NCBI GenBank assembly: GCA_029548365.1 | Contig: JAKPNN010000021.1 | Coordinates: 100,636-164,635, forward strand | Reading direction: 5' to 3' | Source: Chloroflexota bacterium | Lineage (GTDB): Bacteria; Chloroflexota; Anaerolineae; Anaerolineales; Anaerolineaceae | DNA: 64,000 nt | The notes under the pieces: generated by a model | What the model was told of the DNA's origin: nothing | Database searches by the model: none | Seen by the model: only the letters and a program-made list of their open reading frames with translations | Program-made: the position numbers and the translations under genes | Shown: positions 1 through 8,814 of the stretch, one piece after another | Layout of the letters: the number at the start of each line of letters is the position of its first letter | Position numbering within the stretch: position 1 is the first letter of the stretch

Positions 1-552
1 GACTACCCGGCCAGCGGTCATCCCGAATTGGCAGCCCGGATCAGCAAAACGCTGGAAGGCGCTGGGATTCCTGCCCACATCGACGATCAACGCGGCTTTG
101 ATCACGGCCTGTTTATTCCGCTCAACCTGATGTATCCCCGGGCGGACATCCCGGCGTTGCAACTCTCGTTGCAATGGGGGCTTTCTCCGGATGCCCACAT
201 TGCCATCGGTGAAGCGCTGCGAGATCTGCAAGCTGACAGACTGTTGGTGATCGGGTCGGGCTTTTCCTTCCACAACATGTCCGCCTTTTTTCATCACGAT
301 CCGGGTATCATCGCCTCGCGCAACAATGCCTTCCAGGATTGGTTGATCGACGTCATCACAGACGATATCGACCAGCAAGAACGCAAAGCCCGCCTGGTGA
401 AATGGAAACAAGCGCCCCATGCGCATTATTGCCACCCGCGTGAAGAGCACCTGCTGCCGCTGCATGTTTGTGTTGGGATGGCCGGGCGGGCCGGCGAATT
501 GATCTTCGATGATCAAATTATGGGGGTACGCTGCGTGGCCTTTATGTGGTAA
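1..552 (+). CDS. Extradiol (LigB/DODA-type) dioxygenase, 3' part
   Basis: The reading frame is open from the first base of the window (DYPASGHPEL...) to the TAA at 550-552, so the 5' end is missing and the visible 183 codons are the C-terminal two thirds. The sequence matches the class III extradiol ring-cleavage dioxygenase family (4,5-DOPA dioxygenase/YgiD-like). It has a buried R-G-x-D-H-G-x-F-I-P-L segment, the 'MYPRADIPALQLSL' strand, the 'VIGSGFSFHNM' loop with the conserved His, and a C-terminal 'EEHLLPLHVC' His-containing motif. These enzymes use Fe(II) or Zn(II) to open catechol-like rings, but many bacterial members have no known substrate. It is the only rightward gene before the minus-strand cluster and appears unrelated to it. 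The family call is firm; the substrate is unknown. Confidence 0.85.
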   Translation, partial: DYPASGHPELAARISKTLEGAGIPAHIDDQRGFDHGLFIPLNLMYPRADIPALQLSLQWGLSPDAHIAIGEALRDLQADRLLVIGSGFSFHNMSAFFHHDPGIIASRNNAFQDWLIDVITDDIDQQERKARLVKWKQAPHAHYCHPREEHLLPLHVCVGMAGRAGELIFDDQIMGVRCVAFMW

Positions 553-659
553 ACAAGACTTTCCCCGGAACCTCAAACCTCACCCAATCGACTGTTGAAG
601 CCCTGCTTGATTGGCTTAACCATAAATCAGGCTCAAGTTTTTAAATAGGGGCCACCTCT

Positions 660-1517
660 TCAGAGAATAATCTTTTCCCCCGTCAACGCAGGATTAATTC
701 CCATCCCAGGTGCTAGTTTTTTCATTAGCTCCTGGACCATTCGGAAATGCTCCATCGTCCACATATTTTTTTCATCGCGTCCATACTCATACATGTGGGC
801 AATGAAAGTAACTTGTGCATCAAAAGCAGTAAAAAAGCGACAGAATTCTTCCAAAAAGAGTGGTTCGGACTCCAGAGCAGCACCCTTTCCCAGCCATAAA
901 TGTGCAAACACCCCATCCAGCGGCCCGAAATCAGGCAGCAGAGAAAAATCATAATTACGCGTATCACCGGGGAATAGCCAGCGTCCGCCCGGATATTCCA
1001 CAAGGTAGCCCAATTCAGGGACACCTGATTTACCCCTGATATGCAAAGCATTAAATGGAGTGATTGTCATCGTTTTGAACTGAATGGGCTGACCCCCACG
1101 TCCAATAATGACCCGGTCTGCATCCAGGGGAAAGAGCGTCGTCACCATCTCCAGCATAAACTCCGGGACAACCCAGGTCAGTGGGGATGCGCTCAGTTCA
1201 GTCAGTAAATGGGTGTCAAAATGATCCGCGTGCCAATGTGAAAGCAATACCAGGTCCAGCGGCGCCAGGTCAGCCCGATAATCGAGCGAGCTGGCGCCAT
1301 CTGCACGTGTAAACAAGGAAAAAGGGTCCAATGCCCAGCGGACTCCCGCAGAGCGAGCCAGGTAGCTGGCGGCGTACAGCATCCAAAGCGCGTTTTCTTG
1401 CTGGTCCGACTGCCAATCCCGGATCATCCGCCGCCAGAGCTGTGGATACGCATTTACGGCAGTCTGCTTCCGGTGATTCCGCTGAGCGAAATCACCCGGC
1501 TGAGATTTATTCGGCAT
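660..1517 (-). CDS. MBL-fold metal-dependent hydrolase
   Basis: A metallo-beta-lactamase-fold protein of about 285 residues. The metal-binding H-x-H-x-D-H motif reads SHWHADHFD (His94, His96, Asp98, His99 from the chosen start). A later 'LFPGDTRNYDF' supplies the usual Gly-Asp ligand and 'TFIAHMYEYG' a final His. There is no signal peptide, so it should be cytoplasmic. The ATG at 1517 is preferred over the upstream TTG at 1541; it overlaps the end of the PfkB gene by 11 bp, which implies translational coupling. It is the last gene of the minus-strand cluster. UlaG, the L-ascorbate-6-phosphate lactonase, is an MBL enzyme in a comparable context, so a phosphosugar lactone or ester is a possible substrate. 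That is inference only. Confidence 0.82.
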   Translation of the reverse strand: MPNKSQPGDFAQRNHRKQTAVNAYPQLWRRMIRDWQSDQQENALWMLYAASYLARSAGVRWALDPFSLFTRADGASSLDYRADLAPLDLVLLSHWHADHFDTHLLTELSASPLTWVVPEFMLEMVTTLFPLDADRVIIGRGGQPIQFKTMTITPFNALHIRGKSGVPELGYLVEYPGGRWLFPGDTRNYDFSLLPDFGPLDGVFAHLWLGKGAALESEPLFLEEFCRFFTAFDAQVTFIAHMYEYGRDEKNMWTMEHFRMVQELMKKLAPGMGINPALTGEKIIL

Positions 1518-2391
1518 AATGGTGGGCAATAAAAGCCTCAACCTCAGCTACAGTGCGGTTGAAATATCCCACGCGCTCCATTTTCAAGCTTGTCGCAGCA
1601 GCAGACCACTTCGCTGCCTCGCGCGGCGGTAGGCTCAAGCGTTTGGAAACATAGGAACCCACGCTGGTATCGCCGCGTCCACTTCGACCTACCATGGAGC
1701 TTCCTTTAAAAGCAAAGTGATGATACTCACCCTCTGCGTACACCAGAATGCCTTCCCGATGTGTGAGCAAAACTTCACCTGCGCCATATTCAGCGAACCT
1801 TTTTGCTGCCCGTTCGATGTCCGCTTCGCCCGTCAGATATTCTGCTTCAACCGCATCTGTTTTCAAGATGTCGAGGTTCTGCAACACCAATTCCATATCA
1901 GGCCATGGTTGATAGACAAGCGATTCACCCTGCCTCACCCGCACAAATCCCTGCACATCAGCCGATATTAACACCCCATCCCGCTTTCGAAGGGTCGTAA
2001 AGAAAGCCGGCTCAACTTCTCCCCGCAGGCTGGGGCTGACCACAATAGCTCTGGTTTCGAGACCGTCCAGGTGTTCCGGAAGGATGGTACCGGCGATGGT
2101 TTTTACGTATAAATTTCGCTCGTCAACATTGCGGGTTTTATATTCCAGTGTCATCACTGTGGATGTGGGTGAATAAAAAGGATAGCAATCAATACCATCG
2201 GCGCGGATATTGTCAACAACATGCTGGTCTTCCTCTGCCAAACGTGTCACTACAGCAGTCCGCATCCCGAGCAGATGCGCCACATGGGCAGCATAATTCA
2301 TCCCGCCCCCATCCACATAATCCACGCCATCCAGGGTAATCAAGGTATCCTTGGTGTAATTTCCAGCGCATACGATATCGTAATGTTTCAT
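1507..2391 (-). CDS. PfkB-family carbohydrate kinase
   Basis: A ribokinase-superfamily kinase of about 294 residues. The N-terminal part carries the sugar-binding 'DGGGMNYAAHVAHLLG' segment, and the C-terminal signature is 'GRSGRGDTSVGSYVS', in which the Asp of GRGDT is the catalytic base. Such enzymes transfer phosphate from ATP to a hydroxymethyl or hydroxyl group of sugars, nucleosides or inositols. The exact substrate cannot be read from the sequence. ATG 2391 was chosen over GTG 2403. It lies between a HAD-TIM fusion (gap of about 36 bp) and the MBL hydrolase (overlap), so it is probably cotranscribed with them and phosphorylates an intermediate of the same pathway. Confidence 0.85.
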   Translation of the reverse strand: MKHYDIVCAGNYTKDTLITLDGVDYVDGGGMNYAAHVAHLLGMRTAVVTRLAEEDQHVVDNIRADGIDCYPFYSPTSTVMTLEYKTRNVDERNLYVKTIAGTILPEHLDGLETRAIVVSPSLRGEVEPAFFTTLRKRDGVLISADVQGFVRVRQGESLVYQPWPDMELVLQNLDILKTDAVEAEYLTGEADIERAAKRFAEYGAGEVLLTHREGILVYAEGEYHHFAFKGSSMVGRSGRGDTSVGSYVSKRLSLPPREAAKWSAAATSLKMERVGYFNRTVAEVEAFIAHHYAE

Positions 2392-2427
2392 CTTTATTGT
2401 CACTCCATTCTTTGAAATTTAGATCAT

Positions 2428-4107
2428 TTAAAGCCGGGTTATACAGCCTGTGTCTTCCAAAACAGGAAGCCCAGCCCTGATTTCTTGTGTTGATACAAAC
2501 GGTTTCACCTCAACAGTGACCTGCGTGAATGGCTGAAGCCTGGGACCAACAACTGAAAAATCGATTTTCCCATCACCTGGAGCAAAATGGTCATCAATTC
2601 CGTTTACATCATGCAGATGAATACCCACCATCCGTTTGTCGAAAGCATCCAGCCAGTTTGAAAATGACTCCAATCCAAGGTTCGCCATAATTTCTAAATG
2701 TCCGACATCAAAATGCCACCCGATCCAGGGTTGATCAAAGGTTTCCAGCAATACCCGGGTTTCCTCAAAGGTGGGGAATTCGTAATAGTACATCAGGTTC
2801 TCAATCCCTAACAGGAGATTGGTTCCATCAGCAAAGCCAACGATTTCAGACAGACTTCTGACCAGCGCCTCAAGGTGTGGCTTGCCGCGTTCCTTACGGT
2901 CAGCAATCATCCGTGCTCTAAGCACGCTGAATTCATGGGTGTTTTGTTTGCCCGCCCTGAACAATTTCCGGAGTTCAAGATCCATACTTTGATCCCCAAT
3001 CACCCTGCCAGAGTGAATCACAATGTTTCGTGCGCCTAAACGGTACGCATGCTCGATTGTATTTTTCAGAACATCAACCCCTGCTTGTCGCAACTTTTCG
3101 TCCAGTGAGGTCAGGATTTTGTCTTCCTTTTCAAGTTTTTTCATGTGCTGAATAGCAGGGCAGGGATTATGTAAACTGGAAATATAATAGCGATTGAAAT
3201 CGATCTGTTCGTAAACCTCAAGCGGGATCTTGTGATTTAATTCAAACCGGGCGAAACCCAGTTCACGCCCAATTTCAAAAAATTCATTGATTGATATGCG
3301 TTCTCGATCCCAATTAATGGTTGAAAGCGCAGCATCGAACAATACGGGCGAAACCTTCAACGCCTCGCGATGTGTTTTAGACCCATTTAACGGCGGATAG
3401 TAATCCAACAATTCGATCATATCGCTAACCACCGCGTCTGCCTGCATGGGGCAAGGTGTTTTGTCTTCCGTAGTGTATTGATTTTTAAGAAGGATCACTT
3501 CCCTAAGCCCCGCCACGCGAGAGCCAATTACATCTCGGGAGGGGCGGTCGCCAATATAGGCACACTCATCTGGAGAGAGATTGCATTGTGCGGCAGCCGC
3601 CAGTAAAAGACTTGAATGAGGTTGATTCGCGTTCTTATTGTTGGGTCGAACCCGTACACAAAACAGGTCAGTAAAGGTTTCATCCTGAAGAAGTTTTAAC
3701 GAATTGCGGCTGATCGTTGCCAGGGTATAACCTCGATCTGAGAGCTCCTGCAATGTGTTTACCACACCTTCAGCTAGCTGCCACCCAGCCTGTGATTCGC
3801 ACCAAAGTTTTTCAAGCGCGTGTGCGTGTTCCCGAATCAATTCCTTCGGAAAGTTGCTGAGAAGAAACCGCGACCACTTCTCCTCCGGCGTCAGATCAAC
3901 AAAATACTTTTCACGCCAGATTTGATATTCACTTTCACCTTTGATCAATTTTTGGGCAAAATCAACCGGTTGACAATCGACACCCAGCAAATCGATCATC
4001 CGCAAGGTCACATCCTGACCGCTTTCAAGATCTTTCTGTTGATAGGCTAAAGTGCCCTCAATTTTAAAAAACAGGGCTCTAATCGGGTTATTTTCAATCA
4101 TGCTCAT
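2428..4107 (-). CDS. HAD-like domain (inactive?) fused to xylose-isomerase-like TIM barrel
   Basis: A two-domain protein of 559 residues. Residues 1 to about 225 are a HAD-fold domain; residues from about 250 to the end are a sugar phosphate isomerase/epimerase-like TIM barrel (AP-endonuclease-2 superfamily) with likely metal ligands in 'LLGIENL', 'HFDVGHLE', 'GIHLHDVNG' and 'TVEVKPF'. The HAD part is odd: motif I reads ALFFKIEGTL, so the phosphoryl-accepting Asp is Lys15, and the motif III Lys is also missing (NQPHSS where the neighbour has RKPHPS). Motif IV (YIGDRPSRD) is kept. The HAD half is therefore probably not a phosphatase and may be structural or regulatory, while the barrel looks intact. 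The next gene upstream is a full-length paralogue. ATG 4101 is an alternative start. Confidence 0.8.
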   Translation of the reverse strand: MSMIENNPIRALFFKIEGTLAYQQKDLESGQDVTLRMIDLLGVDCQPVDFAQKLIKGESEYQIWREKYFVDLTPEEKWSRFLLSNFPKELIREHAHALEKLWCESQAGWQLAEGVVNTLQELSDRGYTLATISRNSLKLLQDETFTDLFCVRVRPNNKNANQPHSSLLLAAAAQCNLSPDECAYIGDRPSRDVIGSRVAGLREVILLKNQYTTEDKTPCPMQADAVVSDMIELLDYYPPLNGSKTHREALKVSPVLFDAALSTINWDRERISINEFFEIGRELGFARFELNHKIPLEVYEQIDFNRYYISSLHNPCPAIQHMKKLEKEDKILTSLDEKLRQAGVDVLKNTIEHAYRLGARNIVIHSGRVIGDQSMDLELRKLFRAGKQNTHEFSVLRARMIADRKERGKPHLEALVRSLSEIVGFADGTNLLLGIENLMYYYEFPTFEETRVLLETFDQPWIGWHFDVGHLEIMANLGLESFSNWLDAFDKRMVGIHLHDVNGIDDHFAPGDGKIDFSVVGPRLQPFTQVTVEVKPFVSTQEIRAGLPVLEDTGCITRL

Positions 4108-4132
4108 ACCTGGGTGAGAATCCTGAAGGAAG

Positions 4133-5827
4133 TTAAATCCGTTCTATGCAGCCGTGATCTGCCAATCGCTGTAAACCCTCGACCAGGTCAGTTAAGCTCG
4201 CTTTGGGTCCGATTTCAAGCGTGAGCTGAGCTGAGTCGGGTATGTAACGAGATATCGCAGTGAAGTCCACGTCGCCCTGTCCGGGCACTTGATGATCGGT
4301 AATACCAATCACATCATGAAAGTGCACGCCAACCATCCGACTAGAAAATCTTTCCAACCATTCAAAATGCGATACCATACCAAGGACATCCAATGTATGT
4401 GCATGTCCAACATCGTATTGAAAACCATACCAGTTTGCATCACAAAGCGCTAAAAGTTGTTCCATCTCATCCAACAAGGGGATGTCATAATAGCGATAAC
4501 GATTCTCAAGCCCCAGGCTGATGCCACTACCCGTTGAGAAACGGATAATTTCCTGCATGCTTATCAGTACCCGCTCGAAATGTGGCTGCACCAGCGTTTC
4601 CCGGTGAGCAATCACGTCTTCCAATAAAGCCTGGTATTCAGAGGTGTGCCGGTGCCCTTGCCTGTAAAGCGCCCGCAACCGGTCATCACGCCATCGATCA
4701 CAGGTAATCGCGCCCGGGTGGATCACCACCAGGCGAGCGCCCAATTTAACTGCCGTGTCGATTGAACGTTTGATATCATCAACCGCACGAACCCGTATGG
4801 TTTCTTCCAAATTGGAAATGGTGATATCCATCTGTTTTCTGTCTTCGTAGCTAATCGTTGTCGGACAGGGTTCGTGCACCGATGCAATGTAAAACTGGTC
4901 GTGGTCAAATTGTTCAATTAGTTTAGTGGTCACCCTGTGGTTAAGTTCAAAGCGTGCGAAACCAGCCTTTCTTCCATCAATAAAAGTTTGGTTAAAAGGA
5001 CAGGGTTGTCCCACACCCCACATTGTGGAAAGGGCAGCGTCATAGAGCGGCTGTTCATCCCATTTTGGGGCAGTTTGACCATTCAGCGGCGGGAAAATTT
5101 CCAGCAATTGCGGCAGTGAGCTGATCCAGGCGTCTGGCTGCATGCCGATGCTTTCTTGCTGATTGATATCTTTATCCAGATCATCATCAAAGCTGCCGTC
5201 CGTATTAATCAGAATCGCTCCTCCAAGCCCCGCCTGGCGAGCGCCCACCAGGTCTCTGGCTGGATCGTTTCCAACATAAACACAATTTACCGGGTCGATG
5301 ACCATCTGCCTGGCCGCTGACATAAACAATGAAGGATGCGGCTTTCGCCATCCAAAGGTGGTTGAGAGAATCACCCCTTCAAATAAATCCACGAGCCCGG
5401 TTTTTGCCAGCAGATTCGGCGTTTCAATGGGTGAAGTGGTATTGCTGATCACAAATAACCGGTACCCGCGGTCATACAGGGTATGCAGGGTTTCCACAGC
5501 GCCGGGCAGCAAGACAGGTTCGCGACCGCTCCGCCACAGTTTATTAAAAGCATGTGCGTGCCGGGTGACGAAATCTTGAGGGTAATCCGGCAGCAGGAAT
5601 CTAACCCACAGATCTTCTTCGCTCAACTCATACAGAGTACTGATGCACCATTCCCGGTAAGACTGGTAACGCGAACTGATCAATTGATCAAAATCTTCAA
5701 CACTGCCCTGAAAATTCAACGACTCCATTAATTCAAGGATTGCTGCCCGCCGAACTTCAGGGCTCCTCCGGGTAACTTTCAGGGTGCCACCAATATCAAA
5801 CCAGATTGCATAAATAGGGTTTTTCAT
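4133..5827 (-). CDS. HAD hydrolase fused to xylose-isomerase-like TIM barrel
   Basis: A protein of 564 residues with the same layout as its downstream paralogue. The N-terminal HAD domain (about 1-230) has motif I IWFDIGGTL (nucleophile Asp11), motif II FVISNTT, motif III GWRKPHPS and motif IV VGNDPARD, so its catalytic set is complete except that the Asp two residues after the nucleophile is Gly. The C-terminal TIM barrel (about 255-564) has barrel-end acidic and His residues in 'LGLENRYRYYD', 'QYDVGHAH', 'GVHFHDVIG' and 'TLEIGP'. A phosphatase joined to an isomerase or epimerase suggests two consecutive steps on one sugar (phosphate). It overlaps or abuts its neighbours within 25 bp. Domain calls are firm; the substrate is unknown. 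Confidence 0.83.
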   Translation of the reverse strand: MKNPIYAIWFDIGGTLKVTRRSPEVRRAAILELMESLNFQGSVEDFDQLISSRYQSYREWCISTLYELSEEDLWVRFLLPDYPQDFVTRHAHAFNKLWRSGREPVLLPGAVETLHTLYDRGYRLFVISNTTSPIETPNLLAKTGLVDLFEGVILSTTFGWRKPHPSLFMSAARQMVIDPVNCVYVGNDPARDLVGARQAGLGGAILINTDGSFDDDLDKDINQQESIGMQPDAWISSLPQLLEIFPPLNGQTAPKWDEQPLYDAALSTMWGVGQPCPFNQTFIDGRKAGFARFELNHRVTTKLIEQFDHDQFYIASVHEPCPTTISYEDRKQMDITISNLEETIRVRAVDDIKRSIDTAVKLGARLVVIHPGAITCDRWRDDRLRALYRQGHRHTSEYQALLEDVIAHRETLVQPHFERVLISMQEIIRFSTGSGISLGLENRYRYYDIPLLDEMEQLLALCDANWYGFQYDVGHAHTLDVLGMVSHFEWLERFSSRMVGVHFHDVIGITDHQVPGQGDVDFTAISRYIPDSAQLTLEIGPKASLTDLVEGLQRLADHGCIERI

Positions 5828-5830
5828 GAT

Positions 5831-7276
5831 TTACCTGTTTGTGTAACGGGGTTGTAAACAATCCAAAGTCAATAATTCTCGGATTTCTTTGAGGTAATAA
5901 TCAGCTGGTGCATCGGGATCATTGTTACAGGCTGCGATTTTCATTCCCACAGATCTCGCACCGATCAGTTCACTGGTTTTATGACCAACAAACATCGCCT
6001 GCGCTGGGCACACATTGGCCTGGTTAAGCGCTAACTGGTACATGATTGCTTCCGGCTTGCGAGCCCCAATTTCTCGTGAGCTGATAACCACATCCCAAAT
6101 ATCGCCAAAGCCATGCGCTTCAAACCACCTGAGTTTGTTCGAAAAGGGCATGGATGTGTCGGTAATGATCCCAAGGATGAAACCGCGTTTTTTCAGTTCT
6201 AATAGCGTCTCTGCAACGCCATCATAGATGGCAACGGTATCGCTATCCTCAGCCAGGGCACGCACGCCCTCAGCGATCTCAACCGAGTCCTCAATGCCAT
6301 ATAAACGGATGACTTCGGCATAATAATCATGACGCTTCATTTTTCCCACAAAAGCAAGTTCTTTAAAGCGGGCTATCTCCTTTTCGATATCAGGTGCCGG
6401 GTTGAGTTTTTTTCCAGCTAAAAATCGATTCAAATGCTCGTTTCTTCGGTGTCGGTAATAAAGAATATCACCGGCATCGAAAAAAAGCGCTTTGATCTCA
6501 CCGATGTTGCCTCCGACCACAAACTGCTTATCTCGTTCAAGTTCTGCTTCGATAAGCGGAATAAGTTCAGTCATATCATTAAGGACAGCATCCGGAACTG
6601 CGCCCTCGTCAATTTCATCTGCACCGTAAACATGGCTTATTTGAAGCGAAAGACGATATCCCGCCCGTTTAGACCCCAACACATCCCGATTGATCTTGTC
6701 ACCGATATAGATACAGGCTTTAGTAGAAACATTTGCTAATCGCGCGGCATAGAAAAAGATCGCCGGGTCAGGTTTTCGGCGTCCGTAAACAGACGATAAC
6801 ACAACAGGATCAAAATATGAGCTGATGCCATACTTCTTCAGGGTATAAGGCACCTGAGATGTGCTCTGAGTATTGCTGATGACACCGATAATTAGCCCAA
6901 GTTGCTTGATCTGCTCAAGCACATCTGGAATTTCGGGGCGCATCTCTCGAATAAACAATTCAGTTTCATAGAGGAAAGACAGTTCTTCAGCCACAGGCTG
7001 CAGTACCTGCGGGTCAATCGACAGGTCTTTCAGGTAAAAACGGGACCAAATTTCAGCCGGAGGTAGCTCGATATGAGTTTGCATATTCCAGCGGGTGTAT
7101 TCAGCAGCGCCCCGTGTTATGCTTTCCGCCAGTTTTTCATTTGTTATGGGTAACGAAATACCGCCACGCGACAAACAATCCACAATCACAGCACTGCGTT
7201 CAACGCGAATTTCCGGTGTGAAATAAAACGTCTCAATCGTCCCACCCATATCAAAGAAGACAGCTTTTAACTTCAT
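5831..7276 (-). CDS. Tandem HAD-HAD hydrolase
   Basis: A protein of 481 residues made of two HAD domains. Domain 1 (about 1-235) has AVFFDMGGTI (Asp9), ISNTQ, GRRKPDP and YIGDKINRD, a complete set. Domain 2 (about 260-480) has ALFFDAGDI (Asp267), ITDTS and GARKPEA, but motif IV is FVGHKTSE, where the usual Gly-Asp and downstream Asp are altered, so its metal site may be weakened. Domain 1 belongs to the same local paralogue family as the HAD domains at 2428, 4133, 18064 and 18812, shown by the cap segment W...EIWSRF. It sits just downstream of the ABC importer genes and 3 bp from the HAD-TIM gene. A phosphatase role on sugar phosphates is likely but unproved. Confidence 0.82.
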   Translation of the reverse strand: MKLKAVFFDMGGTIETFYFTPEIRVERSAVIVDCLSRGGISLPITNEKLAESITRGAAEYTRWNMQTHIELPPAEIWSRFYLKDLSIDPQVLQPVAEELSFLYETELFIREMRPEIPDVLEQIKQLGLIIGVISNTQSTSQVPYTLKKYGISSYFDPVVLSSVYGRRKPDPAIFFYAARLANVSTKACIYIGDKINRDVLGSKRAGYRLSLQISHVYGADEIDEGAVPDAVLNDMTELIPLIEAELERDKQFVVGGNIGEIKALFFDAGDILYYRHRRNEHLNRFLAGKKLNPAPDIEKEIARFKELAFVGKMKRHDYYAEVIRLYGIEDSVEIAEGVRALAEDSDTVAIYDGVAETLLELKKRGFILGIITDTSMPFSNKLRWFEAHGFGDIWDVVISSREIGARKPEAIMYQLALNQANVCPAQAMFVGHKTSELIGARSVGMKIAACNNDPDAPADYYLKEIRELLTLDCLQPRYTNR

Positions 7277-7332
7277 TCAGTTTCTCCCATTTTTTTCTAC
7301 ATGTTTAACCATGCACAGGTCCATCTATAGTT

Positions 7333-7369
7333 CCAGGCACGGTCAGGAAAAATCCTGATCCGTGCCTGG
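7333..7369 (-). other. Strong stem-loop after the binding-protein gene
   Basis: CCAGGCACGG at 7333-7342 pairs with CCGTGCCTGG at 7360-7369, and TCAGGA with TCCTGA inside, with one bulged base and an AAAA loop. There is no U-run on either side. It lies between the solute-binding-protein gene and the HAD-HAD gene, so it may stabilise the 3' end of the binding-protein message rather than end transcription. Confidence 0.6.
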
Positions 7370-7394
7370 TGATTGCGTTTACGAAATTATTCGA

Positions 7395-8702
7395 TTATCT
7401 ACCCAAATTGATCAGGTAAAAATCACGAGCCTGGATAATGTTGTCCCATACGAAACCATCATCAAATGGCCAGGTAGAGCCAATAACAATATCGAAAGGC
7501 AGTGAATCCTTCGGTGGATCATATGTGGGGTTGGGCAGGTAAGTACCCATCTTGTACCACGGTTTAGAGCCTTCCAGGGTGGTGATGAATTTAATCCACA
7601 ATTTGGCTGCATTTGGATGGCGAGCCTGGTTGAGGATCCCAATATAGGATTGTGTGGCTACACCAGCAACCGGTTCAAGGTCCCAGCACAGTTCGAAAGC
7701 CAGATCTCCATCGAGAACTGCAGGGTATTTACCATAAGACCCAAAAGCAAGATAGTTTTCGGTCATGCCAGGTGTTGCAAAAGCATTGTTGACTTCGTCA
7801 CCGCCAGGTTGCGGAATGGGATTGTTCTGCGCCAAGCGTTTAAACCACAGCCAGCCAGCATCAGGGGTATCGTCATCCAGAACCGGATCGGTACCATAAA
7901 ATTCTTTGTACGATTCTGCCATTTCATCCGCATGGTAAACGAAGGTCATCAGTTTACCAAGGGTTGACGCATCATTTAATGGATCTTCAATGAAAATCTT
8001 GCTGTGCCATTGGGGTTCGGTTAATTCCCATATGTTGGTAATCGGGCAAGTGTCATTCAGTTCGCTGTTATAAGCCCAAGTCTGGCTACCCAATCTTGCA
8101 ACCAGGATTGGATCTTGGAAATAATCAGGAATATCATCAGCCACAGTGTCAGGGACGAATTTCCAGACATAGCCATTCGGGACAAATTCACCTTTAAGTA
8201 CAGGGCCGCCACTGCTGTGCCAGACATCGCCTGTGAAAGCGCCGGCTTTTTGTTCTTCCCGGGTCTTTAACGTGACGTCATCTCCACCGAGGTCAAATGC
8301 CTGAACTTCAATCTCAGGATACAACTCCATAAAGGCCTCGGCAGCGCTGGGTGTTTTGGATGAGTTGGCATATACCAGCAGCAAACCCTCAGCTTTTGCA
8401 GCCGCCTCAATCGCATCCCAATCCTGCTCACCGGTATCGTAAGGGCCAAGTTGGTTAACCCTTAACCATTCATCCTTGGCATCATCATAGCCGGAAAGGT
8501 TCTCAACAACTTCCTCAGCAGGTTCTTCAACTACGGGCTCTTCAACCACAGGCTCTTCAACCACAGGTTCTTCAACCACGGGCTCTTCAACCACAGGTTC
8601 TTCAACCACAGGTTCCACAACATCTGGCACTGCGGGTTGTGCACAGGCTGCCAGCATGCTGATGGCAATAATTATCAGTAAAAATAGTGAGATTTTTCTC
8701 AT
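7395..8702 (-). CDS. Extracellular solute-binding lipoprotein of an Fbp/Afu-type ABC importer
   Basis: A secreted binding protein of 435 residues. Residues 1-21 form a lipoprotein signal ending in lipobox SMLAAC (Cys20-21 region), followed by an acidic linker of VVEEP repeats (about residues 28-66), then a family-1 type periplasmic binding fold (about 95-435) with 'GLLLVYANSSK', 'FTGDVWHSSGG' and 'QTWAYNSEL'. The family includes ferric-iron, 2-aminoethylphosphonate and hexose-phosphate binders. The surrounding sugar kinases and phosphatases make an organophosphate or sugar ligand more likely than iron; this is inference. The ATPase and the fused permease lie immediately upstream in the same direction. 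A stem-loop follows the stop codon. Confidence 0.85.
   Translation of the reverse strand: MRKISLFLLIIIAISMLAACAQPAVPDVVEPVVEEPVVEEPVVEEPVVEEPVVEEPVVEEPAEEVVENLSGYDDAKDEWLRVNQLGPYDTGEQDWDAIEAAAKAEGLLLVYANSSKTPSAAEAFMELYPEIEVQAFDLGGDDVTLKTREEQKAGAFTGDVWHSSGGPVLKGEFVPNGYVWKFVPDTVADDIPDYFQDPILVARLGSQTWAYNSELNDTCPITNIWELTEPQWHSKIFIEDPLNDASTLGKLMTFVYHADEMAESYKEFYGTDPVLDDDTPDAGWLWFKRLAQNNPIPQPGGDEVNNAFATPGMTENYLAFGSYGKYPAVLDGDLAFELCWDLEPVAGVATQSYIGILNQARHPNAAKLWIKFITTLEGSKPWYKMGTYLPNPTYDPPKDSLPFDIVIGSTWPFDDGFVWDNIIQARDFYLINLGR
8521..8610 (-). repeat. Six 15-bp in-frame repeats coding VVEEP linker
   Basis: Six near-identical 15-bp units (pattern ggNtcttcaacNacN on the plus strand) begin at 8521, 8536, 8551, 8566, 8581 and 8596. 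They code the VVEEP-type spacer between lipid anchor and binding domain. Such tracts can change in copy number by slippage without changing the frame. Confidence 0.85.
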
Positions 8703-8814
8703 CGGATGTGCCTCCTTATTTTATTTGGATCGATTTTTTGTAGACAACTTGATTGCATATTGATTTAATCCCATTCACCTCCATTCGTTAATAATTACCA
8801 TTGGTGATAAAAGC

